Position numbers and translations under genes: made by a program. A model generated the notes under the pieces. The model ran no database searches. It was not told where the DNA came from and worked only from the letters and a program-made list of their open reading frames with translations. Shown here one piece after another: positions 20,977 to 41,906 of a stretch of DNA of 64,000 bases. How positions within the stretch are numbered: position 1 is the stretch's first letter; every line of letters begins with the position of its first letter. Origin of the DNA: Brachypodium distachyon (lineage: Eukaryota > Streptophyta > Magnoliopsida > Poales > Poaceae); NCBI RefSeq assembly GCF_000005505.3, contig NC_016131.3, positions 72,209,855-72,273,854 on the forward strand, in the 5' to 3' direction.

Positions 20977-21734
20977 TACATGACGACAGAACTGAAAAAA
21001 TATACGTGAGATGCATATATCAAAGCAAGTATATTAAGCAACGACCCCACGGTGCGCCACAAGATGTATCTCCACCACACTAGCTTGTAGTAGCTCCTAT
21101 ATCTCCCCCATTAATTTTTCGTATATATTATGCCGAACAATGATATACGGAGTCACCTGTGCGATAAGTTAGCAACAAAGGGGCATGGCAGAGTACGCAA
21201 GCATCGGGGTGTGGTCACAGCCGCGCCGCGGCAGCAGAAGATAAGAGAAGGAGGCATCGTTCAGCATTTTGGTCTGCAAGTGTATATCGATATCTCTTGG
21301 CAAGTTGCGACCGGCCTACTACATCTACATATGCATACAGATCGCAGTCCGGCGTGGAGAAAACCAGAGCTTAGCTACCAGTATATATAATCAGTTAATT
21401 TGTAGAACTGAGATAGAATGTGGAATGATGAGCAATGTTGTATGTGTACTAGTACGATCTCGTGATTAATTCTTTCTGTGCCGCTCGCAAATTGTTTCCA
21501 GGTTTTTAGGTGACGTTTGCGGCAGGGGCCCACATGCAAGGTGACGGAGCTCACACACAGGGGCAGGCCGCAGCCGTGACGACTAACAGCCAGCTGACCC
21601 CTGACGGGTGGGCCGTGCAATATAGTGGGTCCTACGTGTCAGTAGGGCATCAGTTGCGCCGCCTGCGTATTCTGCGGAACGGAACGCCGGCTGAAGAACT
21701 ACGCGGCTGTGCCACAGTGCCACTGCTTTCGCCG

Positions 21735-21742
21735 TATATAAA
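21735..21742 (+). promoter_or_regulatory. TATA box of the FAF-type gene
   Basis: TATATAAA, 87 bases upstream of the ATG at 21822. It places transcription start after about 21765 and so rules out use of the longer upstream open frame. Confidence 0.7.
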
Positions 21743-21821
21743 CCCCCGTTCCTCCTTGTTCCAGTCATCCACACCCGAAGAAGAAAGGAAAAGATACAGT
21801 GTACCCCAACCCATCCCGGCC

Positions 21822-22367
21822 ATGCTGCGGCGAGCGGTGTCAGCGTCGGAGGCAGCGATGGTGTGCGCCGCCGGGTACCGGCAGTGGGGGGCGTGCACGG
21901 AGAGCCTGGGGTCGGAGAGCGGCGACGTGGGCGCGGTCGCGGAGGACATCGATCAGCAGCAGCAGATCCCGGCGGCTGGCGCCGGAGGGGAAGAAGAACA
22001 GGAAGGTGAGGGTGTGGAGGCGCAGGATTGGCTGGGAAAGAGGCGGCACACGCCGAGGCGTCTCCCGCCGGCGATGCCGAGGCCACCGGGCGCGTTCATG
22101 CGCGCGGAGCGGCGCGGCGGGCGGCTCGTCCTCACCGAGGTGGTGCGCCCCGTCGAGCGGCCCCGGGGCGTCCTGCGCGCGTCCCGCGCCGACGGCCGCC
22201 TCCGCCTCCGATTCGCCGCCGACGAGGAAGAAGAGGAGGAGGATGAGGCGCCCGATCAGAGAAACGCCGCGGTGGTTGGTGGCTGCGGCGGGGTCGCGGG
22301 GTACCGGGAGATGGCGGCGGCCGGGGCCGGGAGGCGCGTGGAGATCGGCGCCGTTATGGGGATATGA
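21822..22367 (+). CDS. FANTASTIC FOUR (FAF) domain protein, 181 aa
   Basis: A GC-rich single exon. After a variable N-terminus (about residues 1-85, with a polyglutamine/glutamate stretch) comes the FAF domain (PF11250): PRPPGAFMRAERRGGRLVL, then a V-x-R-P linker and RADGRLRLRF, followed by the typical run of acidic residues (EEEEEEDE). The paired GGRLVL and DGRLRL blocks are the family signature. In Arabidopsis FAF proteins act in the WUSCHEL/CLAVATA network that sets shoot meristem size; whether this grass member does the same is inference. The open frame extends upstream to 21510, but the TATA box at 21735 makes the ATG at 21822 the likely start. The tail after the acidic run is not conserved as far as I can tell. 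Confidence 0.8.
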   Translation: MLRRAVSASEAAMVCAAGYRQWGACTESLGSESGDVGAVAEDIDQQQQIPAAGAGGEEEQEGEGVEAQDWLGKRRHTPRRLPPAMPRPPGAFMRAERRGGRLVLTEVVRPVERPRGVLRASRADGRLRLRFAADEEEEEEDEAPDQRNAAVVGGCGGVAGYREMAAAGAGRRVEIGAVMGI

Positions 22368-23955
22368 GATCGATCGATGGATCGAGAATTTCGAGATTCC
22401 AGGCCTCGATTCGAATGCCGTTACGGGATTGGATCATCGATGGTTGGCCTTGCCAGCCTGCGTCTGCGCGCTGGCTGCTGCTGCTGCTTATCCTAGGCCT
22501 AGCTTGCTTCGGTAGCTGCGCGCATTATTCGTCTTTATTATTTTCTTTCTCATTTTTTCCCCGTTTATTTCATTTCCGAGAGAGGTGCTATTTCCTTGAG
22601 AGAGTGAGTCATCGACTTGCGGATTGCCAATTGGCTATGTGTTAATTATCTCGTTTTTTTTTGGTGTGGAACTGTGGTTAATTGTCTCTTGATGCCTTAA
22701 GAGGTGGAGAATTAACTACGGTGTGTATTATGTTTGGAGATGAGATCGGAGTACAAGATTAGTCACACTACTGAAAAAACATACAGTACCCCTCATTTCT
22801 AGATTATAAGGCTTCAACTTTAACAGTCAATTTGACCAATAATAAAATGTGGGTACGTGCCACAAAAGTTATACAATTAAAACCGTATTCCAATGAAGTT
22901 TTCAGTAGTATAATCTATACTCTATATCAATATATTAAATTGGAGTTGGTGGTGATGGTACGGTCGTCACCGTAGGTTAATTTCGTTAAAATTACATCCA
23001 ATATGCTATTGCCTGTTGTTTTCTTTTCCTCCAGTTTTTTCACGATTTTTCCAACTCCGTCTTACAACCGACACCACCACATCCGCATGCCGACCGCGAC
23101 GGCGCCATGAGTTGCCTACACAGAAAATAAAAATAAGTAATTTGTGATTTTGTTGACCCGTACTAGTAACGCGTGGGCACACCTAGGTAGTCAAAATTGA
23201 AGTTTGAAATTTGAGGACTCGTTATAATTTGGAAAGGACGGAGTAAGCGCTACATAACCCACAAGGTTTAGTTTTAAAAAAAAAACCACTAGTTCATCCG
23301 CAAAGGGGTACATTTTACTTGACGCGTTGATTAGCTCGTCAGCTTTGACCTTTTGTGTGACGGCGATGTGCGTGTGCAGGGCGCATGTACTGATCACTGT
23401 CGCCATCTGGAACTTTTCTACGTTGCGCCTAGTTCGTGAATTGATATGTGTGTGACAGGCTTGGGCATGCATTGCAACAGAACCGTTGCTTCTGGGACAA
23501 AGATGGTGATAGATAGCTGTACTAGCTAGAGTTTTGTTTTGTTCTTCCGTTTTGTGTTCCAAGGCGCATGCATGTCTTCCCTTCCTTTCCTTCAACGGAT
23601 TCGTCGGCGACCACAGTCAAATAAAAGAACAGGTGGCTGGGGCTGTTCAGAACATAACTCTAATATTTTTGTTTATTTTGTGTGGGACACATTTTATCAT
23701 GTTTATGAAATAGTAACTTTGTGAGCTCAGCGTGATCCAACATAATCTGTTTTTTTTTCTTTATTTTGTGTGAGACACATTTTATCATGTTCATGATACT
23801 CTTAAGCACTTCGTCACCTCCTCTTCTTTACCAAGCTCACATGGAGCCTACATCCTTCCAATACCTGCATTATTCCACGTTAAGAAGATCGAATTGATTG
23901 AAATCATTATTACGCGACAAAAGAAAACAAAAAAGAGCGCAAAATCCATCAAAAT
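22368..23955. other. Intergenic, no recognised gene
   Basis: 3' flank of the FAF gene, then AT-rich DNA. A 34-bp direct repeat (TTTATTTTGTGTGGGACACA type) occurs near 23670 and again near 23760. A CACTACTGAAAAAAC at 22767 resembles a CACTA end but has no partner or subterminal repeats. Confidence 0.45.
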
Positions 23956-23963
23956 TAACTGAC

Positions 23964-24245
23964 CAGTCCGCTGAGAGCAGCAAGGGCATCTTCGTGCTCG
24001 GCATGCACCGTTGCCAAGGTCACGAAACCGATCCCCTGTGAGGCTTGGTCTTCCTGTAACATATCGCCTCGGCGTCGGACACTGCGGTAGTTGCTGAAGA
24101 AGCGTTGCAGCCGTGTGCTGTTCACCTTCAGCGGCAGGTTGCGTACCAACACCCGGAAACAAGGCCCGTACTGCCTATAGATCCCAGTGATGTTGCTCGT
24201 TGGTGCTGGAGGTGTCTGCTGAGCCTCCAATCTCTTGCTGATTTC
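23964..24245 (-). pseudogene. RRM-like exon fragment
   Basis: An exon-like stretch of 94 codons lies between an AG acceptor (GCTCAG before 24245) and a GTCAGT donor (after 23964). It encodes EISKRLEAQQ, then CFRVLVRNLPLKVNSTRL and GIGFVTLATV and ends DALAALSGL. That resembles the RNP2 (VLVRNLPL) and RNP1 (GIGFVTL) blocks of an RNA recognition motif, with RNP1 weakened: the usual K/R-G-F/Y-G-F-V-x-F has become QGIGFVTL. No continuing exons were found; with the F-box fragment upstream on the same strand it seems to be part of a chimera. It could also be a diverged exon of a real gene whose other exons I missed. Confidence 0.5.
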
Positions 24246-24316
24246 CTGAGCAAGCAAAAATATATATGGCTCATTCGATTCGAAAGGTTTTTAGATGACT
24301 TTTACAGCGGCGCGCG

Positions 24317-24603
24317 CTAGCTCATCAGCCTCATCTTGGAGAAGCCGCATCTGAGGTTGAGGGAGTCGGGGTCCTTCTCGTCCTGCGCCAGGAGCCAGGG
24401 CAGGAACTGCTAGGACGACGGCGGGTCGAGCGAGTGCTCGCGCCAGGGCTTGCAGACCGCGTGGAAGCGGACGAAGTGCCGGCGTCGCGCAGGCGGCTGG
24501 AGATCTCGCGGACCAGGTCCGGCGGGAGGTCCGGCGGGAGGTCCGCCCACCGCCGAGGCCGCCTCCAGTACATTGATGGCGACGAGAGATTGGACTGGAT
24601 CAT
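24317..24603 (-). pseudogene. F-box protein fragment, frameshifted
   Basis: The N-terminus reads WADLPPDLPPDLVREISSRL, the start of a plant F-box, with a 12-bp internal duplication (PPDL repeated). Near 24473-24485 the frame must change by one base to continue HFVRFHAVCKPWREHSLDP, the second half of the F-box. An in-frame TAG follows at 24410-24412, after which QFLPWLLAQDEKDPDSLNL and a second stop can be read. F-box proteins recruit substrates to SCF ubiquitin ligases; this copy is cut off before any substrate-binding part and cannot work. F-box genes are highly expanded and often broken in grasses. Confidence 0.75.
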
Positions 24604-24659
24604 GAATAGGTTGCCGCTAAGATATGGGGTAGTCCGTACGTACGTGGCGCGATGAGGAG

Positions 24660-25432
24660 ATCGGAACGGAGCGGGGCGGAGGGATTTTTCTTCCTTTTTG
24701 CTTCAAAAATTAATTGAATCCGTTTGTTAACCAAAACGGGAGTGACATGCAAGATTTCTGTACTGATTTATTTAGTGCTCAAACGTGAGACACATGTTCT
24801 CTAAGTTGCTCGCAACCTGAAGTTGGTTGCACGAAAGTACTGCTAGTCTTTTTTTTTTCTACACGAGATAGACAATGTTGCTAGCTGCTACCATTAACGA
24901 TGCACATCTCATATTCTCTAGCCTTCCAAACTTATTTTCCAAATTAAAATCTTGGGTATACATCAGCAGGATGAGAACAGAGTATTTCTTCATCAATTTG
25001 ACAGCAGAAAAAGCACGAGACAGAGACCATATATTCTGCTCACTCAGAGATAAACACAACAAAGAAAACAGCTATCTGGATTTCGTTGACATTTGATATG
25101 TACAACAGTACAAGGGAATGAACAAAGAAAAATTCTGGATACTTCATCGTGTTGATAAACTTTACCAGGGCTTAGATACATCACTGAACTGAACAAAATA
25201 ATGAAAGGCGTGTCAGTGGCGACATCATCTTCTGCAAATGTGCATCTTCATGCAGAAGGGGGTAAGCCTTTACCCCCAAACTATTTCTACTTTTCTAGAC
25301 TAAACTTGGCACAGGTTAAGAGAGAGGATAAACACTAGGCTTATCAGCTGTCACGAGGTTAAATACGTGAGCTGCTGCTACAACAAATAAGGCCGCAACA
25401 CATACTGGAGCTTTGCCCCCAGCTGTGACCAA
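24660..25432. other. 3' flank of the JmjC demethylase gene
   Basis: No coding signal. The part nearest to 25432 is probably the 3' UTR of the minus-strand demethylase gene. Confidence 0.5.
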
Positions 25433-33597
<8,165 letters not shown>

Positions 33598-34880
33598 CGT
33601 GGGGGTGGGCGGCGCGGCGAGCGGCTAGGGTTTTAGGAGGAGGAGGAGGAGGCGGCGGCGGGGGGACGAGGGGTGGAGCATTTGGGTTTGAGGAGGGGAA
33701 TGGGGGTGGAAATTGTGAAGACGGTGTGCAACTGTGGACTCGAGTTTTTTGTGTGCGGTTGCCGGCAGGGAGGCACGGTCGTCGGCTTGCGCCTTCTCGG
33801 TGATGAGACGGTTGGTGTTTTCGCTACAAACCGTTCGTTTTTCGGCAAAACCGACCATCTCCTTCGAATATAAGGGATGGCATCTTTCGTAAAAAAAAAG
33901 AGTAATTAAGGGATGGCATCCTATCTTTCTAAAAACAAGCAACCTTATTAGCTCGAGATAATGGATACGTTATTAATAGTTAGAGGGTACAAGATATATT
34001 GATATTTAGGACACATGCATGTTTTCATTAGGAGCAGTACACGATCCTCTCTATAAAATATCATGTCCCTCCTATGTTAAATGTTGCAACTGTGTCTATA
34101 TACTCATGTATCTAGACGTGTTTTGGAGTGTTAGAAAAGTAAGAAAATGTGCGCAAAACATAAGAAAAAGGTTTCATGAGGTCTAATCTCGTGTTAGAAG
34201 TCTCATGAAAAACGGGGATAAGAATACAAAGGTGTTCCTACTTTTTTTCAGTGGGTTTTTTATAGATTGACATTGTCTTAATTTCTTACTGAAGTGGTTT
34301 AATCTAAACAGGCCTTGAGAGGGGTTGGTTACAGAGATCAACATATAGGTGACCCTCGAAAAAAAAAAGATGGCTACGAATGGTGGCCCAAGTTTGAAGC
34401 CAAGCCCAGTTCCGATAACTTTCGTTTCTAGACCGTACCCAGCCCACAACGTCACACGAAAGGCGGCGAGTTGGGCCACCCGAGCAGTCAAACATCAAGG
34501 GGCCGACGACCCATTCGGCATCATGCTGTGGAGCCCACCCGTCCTAATCCAGCTAGAACGGCTGCGTGCGGATACCAAATGCACCCCGCCAGCATACATC
34601 ATAAAGACTGACATACCGGGCCAACCATATATTAGCCCACTCGTCAGGCGATCTACGAGCATCCAACATTTCCGCAGACAGAAATAATAATTGGGGCAAA
34701 TTTTAAAACGACCTAAAAATCTAATCCCCTTTCTCTCTCTTCGCTTCCGGCTCCTCGCCTCGATCCCCAACCCAAGCATCTTCCCGCACCAGCCATCCTC
34801 CCCTGCCCCGCCCTGCCACGCTAATAGTTGGCGCGCGAACCCGTCTCCATGCGCTCGCGGCTCTGATCCCGGCCGTCCCC
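33598..34880. promoter_or_regulatory. Divergent promoter region between the JmjC and macro-domain genes
   Basis: 1283 bases separate the two start codons. The parts next to each ATG are GC-rich leaders; the middle (33880-34340) is AT-rich and contains half of a Stowaway-like repeat near 34060-34130. No canonical TATA box stands out at either side, which is usual for housekeeping-type genes. Confidence 0.5.
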
Positions 34881-37800
34881 ATGCAGAACCGCTCGCCGGC
34901 GGCCGCATCGGCCTCCGCCTCACCGACGGCGGCGGCGGCTGTCATGGTGCCCAGCGTCGGCGGGGTGGAGCCGGCCGTGACGCTCGACCAGGTCCCGCGC
35001 TGGAGCGATCCCGACCAGCGCCTCTACTCCTCTTCCCCCACCGCAGCCGGATCCGAGACCGCCGCCTCGCCCTTCCTCTCGTTCGCCGACCCCCTCACGG
35101 GCGACGACGCGGCCTCCGGAGCTGGGGGGCGCGGCGCGGCTCGCTTCCCCGTCGACCACGAGGTCAACTCGAAGCTCTACCTCTGGCGGGGCCACCCGTG
35201 GAACCTCGAGGTCGACGCCGTTGTCAACTCCACCAACGAGGTCGGTATATCGTATTTGGCTTCTGATGTTGTATGTATGTTTGTCACAGTCGAGATGCTA
35301 ATGGCTCGTGGTTCTCCGGTTGCTGTAGAGCTTAGACGAGGCACACAGTAGCCCGGGATTGCATGCATCGGCGGGGCCAGGGCTCGCCGAGGAGTGTGCC
35401 ACCTTGGTACGTTTTCTGGTTGTTGTTCCATGTGCTCATTTTTTATTTGGAATGTGATCATAACAAGGCTTTTGTTTATATGGATGATTTACAGGGTGGG
35501 TGCCGGACTGGGATGGCGAAGATGACCAATGCATATGATCTGCCTGCAAGGTTGGTGATTTGATTCTGTTTTGATCCTAGTCAACACTTTTTAGTTGCAG
35601 AGTAGTCTTGTCTGCAAAAGAGCAGTTGCAGGGTAAGTGGGTTACTAAGCCAACTTTAGATGATATATTTTACATTTAGTTATTTACAGACCGTGAGAAG
35701 ATATATTTGCCCAAAACACTCGTTATGATCTGACCATATGGGTGTTTACACTGGTTGCGAAACGCAACACTAGCCATTACAACTGCAGTGTTCATCATAG
35801 ACCGGCCATGATGTAATCATGCTAGTTTTCTCTGTTTCCATGTACCATGCCGCACTTCGTACTGTGGATGCTATTGGAGTATGGCTGTAATTTGCTTAAT
35901 AATACAATTTTAATGCTGGATTTTCCATGTGAATAATACTCGCTTTAAGCGTAAGAGAGCAGAGTGTGCCTGTTTTAGACTCAAGGATGATATTTGATTC
36001 CCATTATATTTGCTTTTCTTTATCTATGTTTATCAACTTGTTTTGCAGGAAAGTCATCCATACAGTGGGCCCTAAATATGCTGTCAAGTATCACACAGCT
36101 GCAGAGAGTGCACTTAGCCACTGCTATAGGTCTTGTTTGGAACTACTCGTCGAGAATGGTCTTGAAAGGTACATTATAAGCCTTGATGCCTACATGCTTA
36201 CATCTTTTTGTTTAGGTTATATTGTGATGTCTTGCAATACTGCATTCCACATGGTATGCTCTGGAAGTTCTATGAGGTTACATTATTATTTTTCCTTTTG
36301 TGTGATTAGCATTGCAATGGGTTGCATCTACACAGAAGCCAAAAATTATCCTCGTGAACCAGCTGCTCATGTCGCAATAAGTGAGTTATCTTGTCAATAT
36401 TTTGTTTACTGTTCTTTATGTTCAGGGTATTGTTTGATTTATTATTTGGATGCAAACTGCAAAGAAGGAATTCATCTATGGTAATGATTCTTCTGTTCCA
36501 CAGTTACCTTTTCCTGTTACTAAGTCCCGTCTTCTTTGGATGAGATTGAGTAGGAACTGTGAGACGTTTTCTGGAGAAGCAAAAAGATAAAATAAGTGCT
36601 CTTGTCTTCTGTACCACATCATCATCTGATACAGAGATATATAAGAGGTACTCAGACTGAAATCCACCACTGCTAGTTCACTGTGGTGATTTTTCTGCAT
36701 AGCTTGACAATGTTGCATTCTGCAGATTACTTCCTCTATATTTTCCTCGGGACAAACAGGAGGAAGTGATAGCTTCAGTAAAACTTCCAGCTGATGTTGG
36801 GGATGAGAATGGTGAGCCAATAATCGATGAAAGGAAAATAAGAATAAAAACCTTGCCTGCAGAAGCAACAAATAGCAAATATGCAGTTTCTCCGCCTGCA
36901 GATATTCCTCTTGCTGGTTCTGGATTGACACGTAGAAGGTGAGATTTTACATTCTGATGATTGGCAGAAATGATCGTTTGTCCTACCTCTTAGTTGGAGT
37001 ATGTCTGATTCTATCATTCTAATGTGTCTCCATACAGAAATTCTAAGTTGGATTCATATTTGGATCCTGCCTTTATGTCCATAATTAAAGATCCAGATCT
37101 CCGTCGCAAAGAGCAATGGGAAAAGTCTGCTCAGGCAAGCAAGGGATTTAATTGTGCTAAGTTGCTTGGATTTGGTGATCTTGCTGGTCCTCCATTATCG
37201 GCTGCTGAAGAATATTCACTTCATTCACGATACCTTGCTAAAGCAAATTCACTTAATCTTTCAGAAATTGCTGAAATGAAAATAATGTATGTAATGTTTC
37301 ATTTCTGTTGAATTTTCCATTTTTTTTAGTTTCCTGGTGCTTAGCAAATACTCCGTCCGTTCCATAATATAAGGCGTCCACGCATGTCGAGGTCCAACTT
37401 TGACCATCAGTTAGACTAACAAAATGTGAATTATGTGTTATAAAAATTATATCACTAGATTCATATCTGAAAGAAATTTCCGACGGTATAATTTTTATAA
37501 TACATAATTCACATTTTGTTGGTCTGATTAGTGGTCAAAGCAAAATCTTGAAATGCGTGCGTGCCTTATATTATAGAACGGAGGGAGTACTAATAATTTT
37601 GTCTATGGTATCATTTTCCTGTATTTTAATGTTTTTCACCAATTGCAGTTACCGTGGTGGAGTTGATAGTGAAGGGCGCCCAATTATGGTTGTTGTTGGT
37701 GCTCACTTTCTCCTTCGTTGTCTGGATCTTGAACGATTTGTTCTGTATGTAGTAAAGGTAATTAATTGATCCTTAGTGTCTCCTAAAACTTGAATTGTAG

Positions 37801-39602
37801 GAGTATATATGATATATATGGACAAAAGTCCTGAATGTTTTTCCATGCAACATTTGAAACTTGATTGATCTTGCGAGCATCCTCAAAGGTAAACTATGAC
37901 AGACTTTCTGACATTGAATTTGTAATTAGGGTATTTCAGCAGTCATACTCCCTCCGTCCCAAAATAAGTGATGTGGATTTGTATAAGATCTTATACAAAT
38001 CCGCGTCAGTTATTTCCGGACGGAGGGAGTAGATGAATTTATGGAGTCCTCCACTTGTCCAACGAGTTCTATTGTCTCCTAACCAACAAACTGCTAATTC
38101 TACATTTTTACTGTGATTTTACTCAACAAAATATTTCAATACAATTTTAAATGTGTAACTTCTCATAATTCACTGCTGCGTGTCCTCATAACTGTGTACA
38201 CCGATTTTGATACTGCATTTATGATGCCTGAGGCAACCATTAGTTGCCCATATCTTCTTTCCAGTGAAATCATACATTTCTCGATTGATTTTACTATATT
38301 ATATGATCTGGTTTTATTTGGGGTTTCTGAAAAGAAATTATAAATTATGTATATTTTTTACTCCAGAGTTTCCGATCAATCACGTGCCAGATATAAATTT
38401 TTTCCTACTTTTGTCCATGTATCCGCCTGTACTTGCCAAAATCAGTGTGTACTTGAATTACACTCTGTCCATCTGGATCTGATATCATAAGGTTGCAAGC
38501 ATCATTATGCAATGCTTTTGCCTCAAAATGCATGAGTTTCTTAAGCTGGTCTGAAGGATCCAAATGCACTTTAGATACATATGAAATTTAAAAAATTCGA
38601 GGAGTGGGTCTAGAGGCTAGAGCAAGCAAATTGAAGCCAATGATCTGGCAGTTAACAAAGGAAGAACTTTGAATGACCTTAATGAACAGGAACTTGCTCA
38701 TGAACTTTGTTTCAAGAATACTCGATTACTATAGAAATATATTTGCAAATTGCTCTCTAACTAGTGCCTATATATGATTGTTGCTGTGGTTTCTTTTCAT
38801 AGTGGCATTCGTTCTGTTTTGGAACATTTGGACAGTAAATTCTGACAGGATCATAATATGCTTTTTTTGCAGGAGTTTGAACCCTTGATTCAAAAACCTT
38901 ACTCAATTGTCTATTTCCACTCAGCAGCATCCTTACAAGTGTAAGTTGGATATATAGGCTGGGCAGGAAACTGCATTACTGTCTGTACCTTAGTGCATGT
39001 AACAAGAGTTCTTTTAATTGAATTTACAGACAACCAGACTTGGGATTCATGAAGCGGTTACAACAAATGCTAGGTCGGAAGCATCAGCGAAATCTTCATG
39101 TCGGTACCTCATTTGATCTTATTATTTTGAATTTTTTTTGCGGGGAAATTATTATTTTGATTTTAGGGTTGAAGAATATTGACACTTGATGATATCGATC
39201 TCCACAGGCTATATATGTACTCCACCCAACATTGGGATTAAGAACGGCTATTTTGGCGTTGCAGCTTTTTGTTGATGGAGATGTAAGTGCGACTGCAGCC
39301 AACTACTTTCATTTCGTCGTGGTTCTTGAAATTTGAACTTCTTTTGTGTGTCAATTAGGTCTGGAAGAAAGTTGTTTATGTCGACAGACTTATGCAGCTG
39401 TTCAGATACGTACCACGGGAACAACTTACCATTCCAGATTTTGTCTTTCAGTAAGCAATCCGTTAGCTTTTTCAGTCTGGTAAGTAGGCAAGATTCAGCA
39501 CTGACATAATTATCACGCAGGCATGATCTCGAAGTGAATGGTGGGAGGGGCATAATTGTTGATCCTAGAACAAAGCATGTCTACCAAAGACCATCAGGTT
39601 GA
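34881..39602 (+). CDS. Macro-domain / CRAL-TRIO protein (GDAP2-like), 578 aa
   Basis: Fourteen exons: 34881-35240, 35329-35406, 35495-35550, 36049-36168, 36310-36380, 36554-36647, 36726-36938, 37038-37286, 37649-37757, 38873-38940, 39030-39099, 39208-39282, 39359-39450, 39521-39602. All junctions are GT/AG; the sum is 579 codons with stop. After a low-complexity N-terminus comes a macro (Appr-1-p processing) domain, about residues 100-265 (LWRGHPWNLEVDAVVNSTNE, then HTVGPKYAVKY). The C-terminal part (from about residue 414, RGGVDSEGRPIMVVVGAHF to LFVDGD) is a CRAL-TRIO/Sec14-like domain. This order matches the GDAP2-like family found in plants and animals. Macro domains bind or hydrolyse ADP-ribose groups; the Sec14-like part may bind a lipid. 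The exact role in plants is unknown. Two introns carry Stowaway MITEs. Confidence 0.9.
37351..37587. mobile_element. Stowaway MITE, 237 bp, in intron 8 of the macro-domain gene
   Basis: CTCCGTCCGTTCCATAATAT at the left is matched by ATTATAGAACGGAGGGAG at the right, with TA flanks (37349-37350, 37588-37589). Inner arms (ACAAAATGTGAATTATG and its complement) allow a long hairpin. Confidence 0.9.
37948..38029. mobile_element. Stowaway MITE, 82 bp, in intron 9 of the macro-domain gene
   Basis: A short, nearly perfect hairpin: CTCCCTCCGTCC at the left, GGACGGAGGGAG at the right, and TTTGTATAAGATCTTATACA in the centre, with TA flanks (37946-37947 and 38030-38031). Confidence 0.9.
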
Positions 39603-41795
39603 TATATATTTAGTAGCTTGTTACTCCAAGTTCCTTGGTTACCGCTCTGTAAAATCTCTTTTGTCCGCTGTAGAAAAGTTCACATGTAGATCCGTGCATT
39701 ATGTATCTAGTTGAGTCGGCATTATGTTCTGTTATATTTTTTCTTCTCTTAGCGGAGGTAATTATGTATATGTATCTTGTTCTGTATAACCAAATAATGT
39801 TTCAAGTTCTGCCCCGTGACTTAGTCACCTACTCCTTGACTCCTTTTTTTTAAGCTGTACTCCCTAACTTCTTGTGTACTGCCAAACTTTGACTGGTCCT
39901 TGGAATAAAAGTAGCATAACGTTCCAGGTATTGAATAGGTTGTCCGGTTATATGTTCTGGACATGCTAGTGTAATCATCTTGTGTAAAGTAACATGCATC
40001 TTGGAGATAGGGTTCGTACACCATATTGTGCGCACATATCTTCATCTCGGCCACTTCACAAGGTTTTTGTTGTTGTTTGGTGACTTTTGTCCGCACTCGT
40101 AAAAAAGGCTAGGTTGCAAGACAATTTGCCTAGAGGATAGGATGATTAAGTGAGTCAACCTGCAATAAACTAAAAATGTCAACGCATTCAAAATCAGTTT
40201 GGCTGACAAGTAACTTGTACAACAGTACAAGTGAACTTATTACTTATAGCGCTGTCTAGCGTGATGATGATGGATCTTTTTGCATCAGCGTCACCACAGC
40301 GTCACAGACGCTGCTTTCAAGAAATATATACATTACCTCGAGTATGCAGATAACAAGCACCAATGGCGCTTTAGATTATATGGACCTTGACATATCTTCC
40401 TCACTATATATTGGTGGATAACTGGATGGCAACTACATTTTGGCGCCAGTTTTCTTGAAACTATGGAGTAGTTTCACAAAACAGCCACTTTGTATTACGT
40501 GAAAACCGCACTTTTTAGTGGCCATGGCTTACCCTTCGACAACATGACTAGAGAAATTGTGATGAACGGAACTGTATTGTTGACGGTGATAAAAAAAAAG
40601 TAGTTCCTACTCTACAAATGCGGTTTCTTCATAGTTTGGCAATGACAAGTTTCATGAAATTTATTCTAAATTTTGTGATGGCAAGTATTGTTTTTCGTCA
40701 AGTCGGTTGTTTGGCAAGATGGTGTTGGTTGTTTGTTTTCCTGTTGCGAAACTAGCTATTTCTTGCAGGAAATACAAATAATCAGCTTGGCTTATTTTGT
40801 GTTTTCTAGGCTCATTTCTAAAGCAATCGTGGAATAGAAATTTTGAATAATCTATCGCTATATTTGGACTTATACTAAAGTTACATAAATATTGTTGTTG
40901 TTCGTCCTTACCTATTTTATCTCGTATGTTTTTTGAACTCGAGGACATGAATAAGAAAAACCAGTTAGCCGAAAGTTATCTTAAGAATTAAGTTCAACTA
41001 AATGAGAAGGCATAATGCACAAAATACAAAATTAAGCTGTCAACAACTGCCAGCGGGCCAAAAGTCTACTCCTTTTTTAGGGAAAAACAGCAGATCATTG
41101 ATCAGTCTACTCCTTTTTAAACTGGTTGACAAATGCTTTGGAATATAAGGAGTACCAATCTATACCAACTATACCAAGGCTGATTTAGTATAGTGCGACT
41201 TCTGAACCATGACCATACTAATCAGAACACGATAACCTACCTCATGTGGCCTCTTCATTGACCACAAACGCTCTAACAATGGCCTTTTTAAACTGGTTGA
41301 CAAATGCTTTCATTCAAGTAAGAAAATTAATTTAGCCCCTTCAGTCCGCCGGTCGATCAAAATACAGAACAGTATATACTCACTCCAATCCTAAATTGTT
41401 ATCGAAATATTACATGTATCTAAACGCTTTTTAAAAATACATACATCCATATATGAACAAATTTGAGTCAAAAATTTAGTATCAGAGGGACTACTTTGCT
41501 GTAATTTACACATTAGTGAAAAAGGTGTTGCGGCAATCGACATATGTTAAAAGGGAAAAACATGTGTCTAGTGCTAATCAATAGTAGAATTAAGAGATTT
41601 CATCACGCAGGGGTGTTGGGAGAGGTCATGGCGACCAAGTTGCCGAGGTTTGGGGGCGGATTTCCACGTGTTTTTTCTCCCGCTGAGGAATTTCCATTTA
41701 AGCCAGTAGTACTCTGTACAGTCTGTACTAATGCCACAGCTATACGAGCTGTGGTCCGGGGATGGATTGCAATTTGCAAAACAAAAATTGAAATA

Positions 41796-41906
41796 CTCCG
41801 TCTCGTATATTAAGTGACTTTATATCGTATGTATCTAAACATTTTTTAGCCATAGATATATCCATATTTGAACAAATTTGAGTCATTTAATATGGGACGG
41901 AGGGAG
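41796..41906. mobile_element. Stowaway MITE, 111 bp
   Basis: CTCCGTCTCGTATATTAAGT at the left and TTTAATATGGGACGGAGGGA at the right, with TA flanks. Same subfamily as the element at 56836. Confidence 0.85.

Larger units (their letters stand above)
19662..21720. other. Intergenic with a tandem repeat and a MITE
   Basis: Besides the 45-bp repeat (19817-19950) and the MITE at 20810 nothing is supported. Open frames near 20050-20500 and 21130-21390 have no recognisable domain. Confidence 0.45.

Noticed and set aside
21510..21821. Upstream extension of the FAF-type protein
   Set aside because: The TATA box at 21735 lies inside this extension, so it would not be in the mRNA.
22767..22782. CACTACTGAAAAAAC as another CACTA terminus
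   Set aside because: No subterminal repeats and no partner end nearby; seven matching bases can occur by chance.
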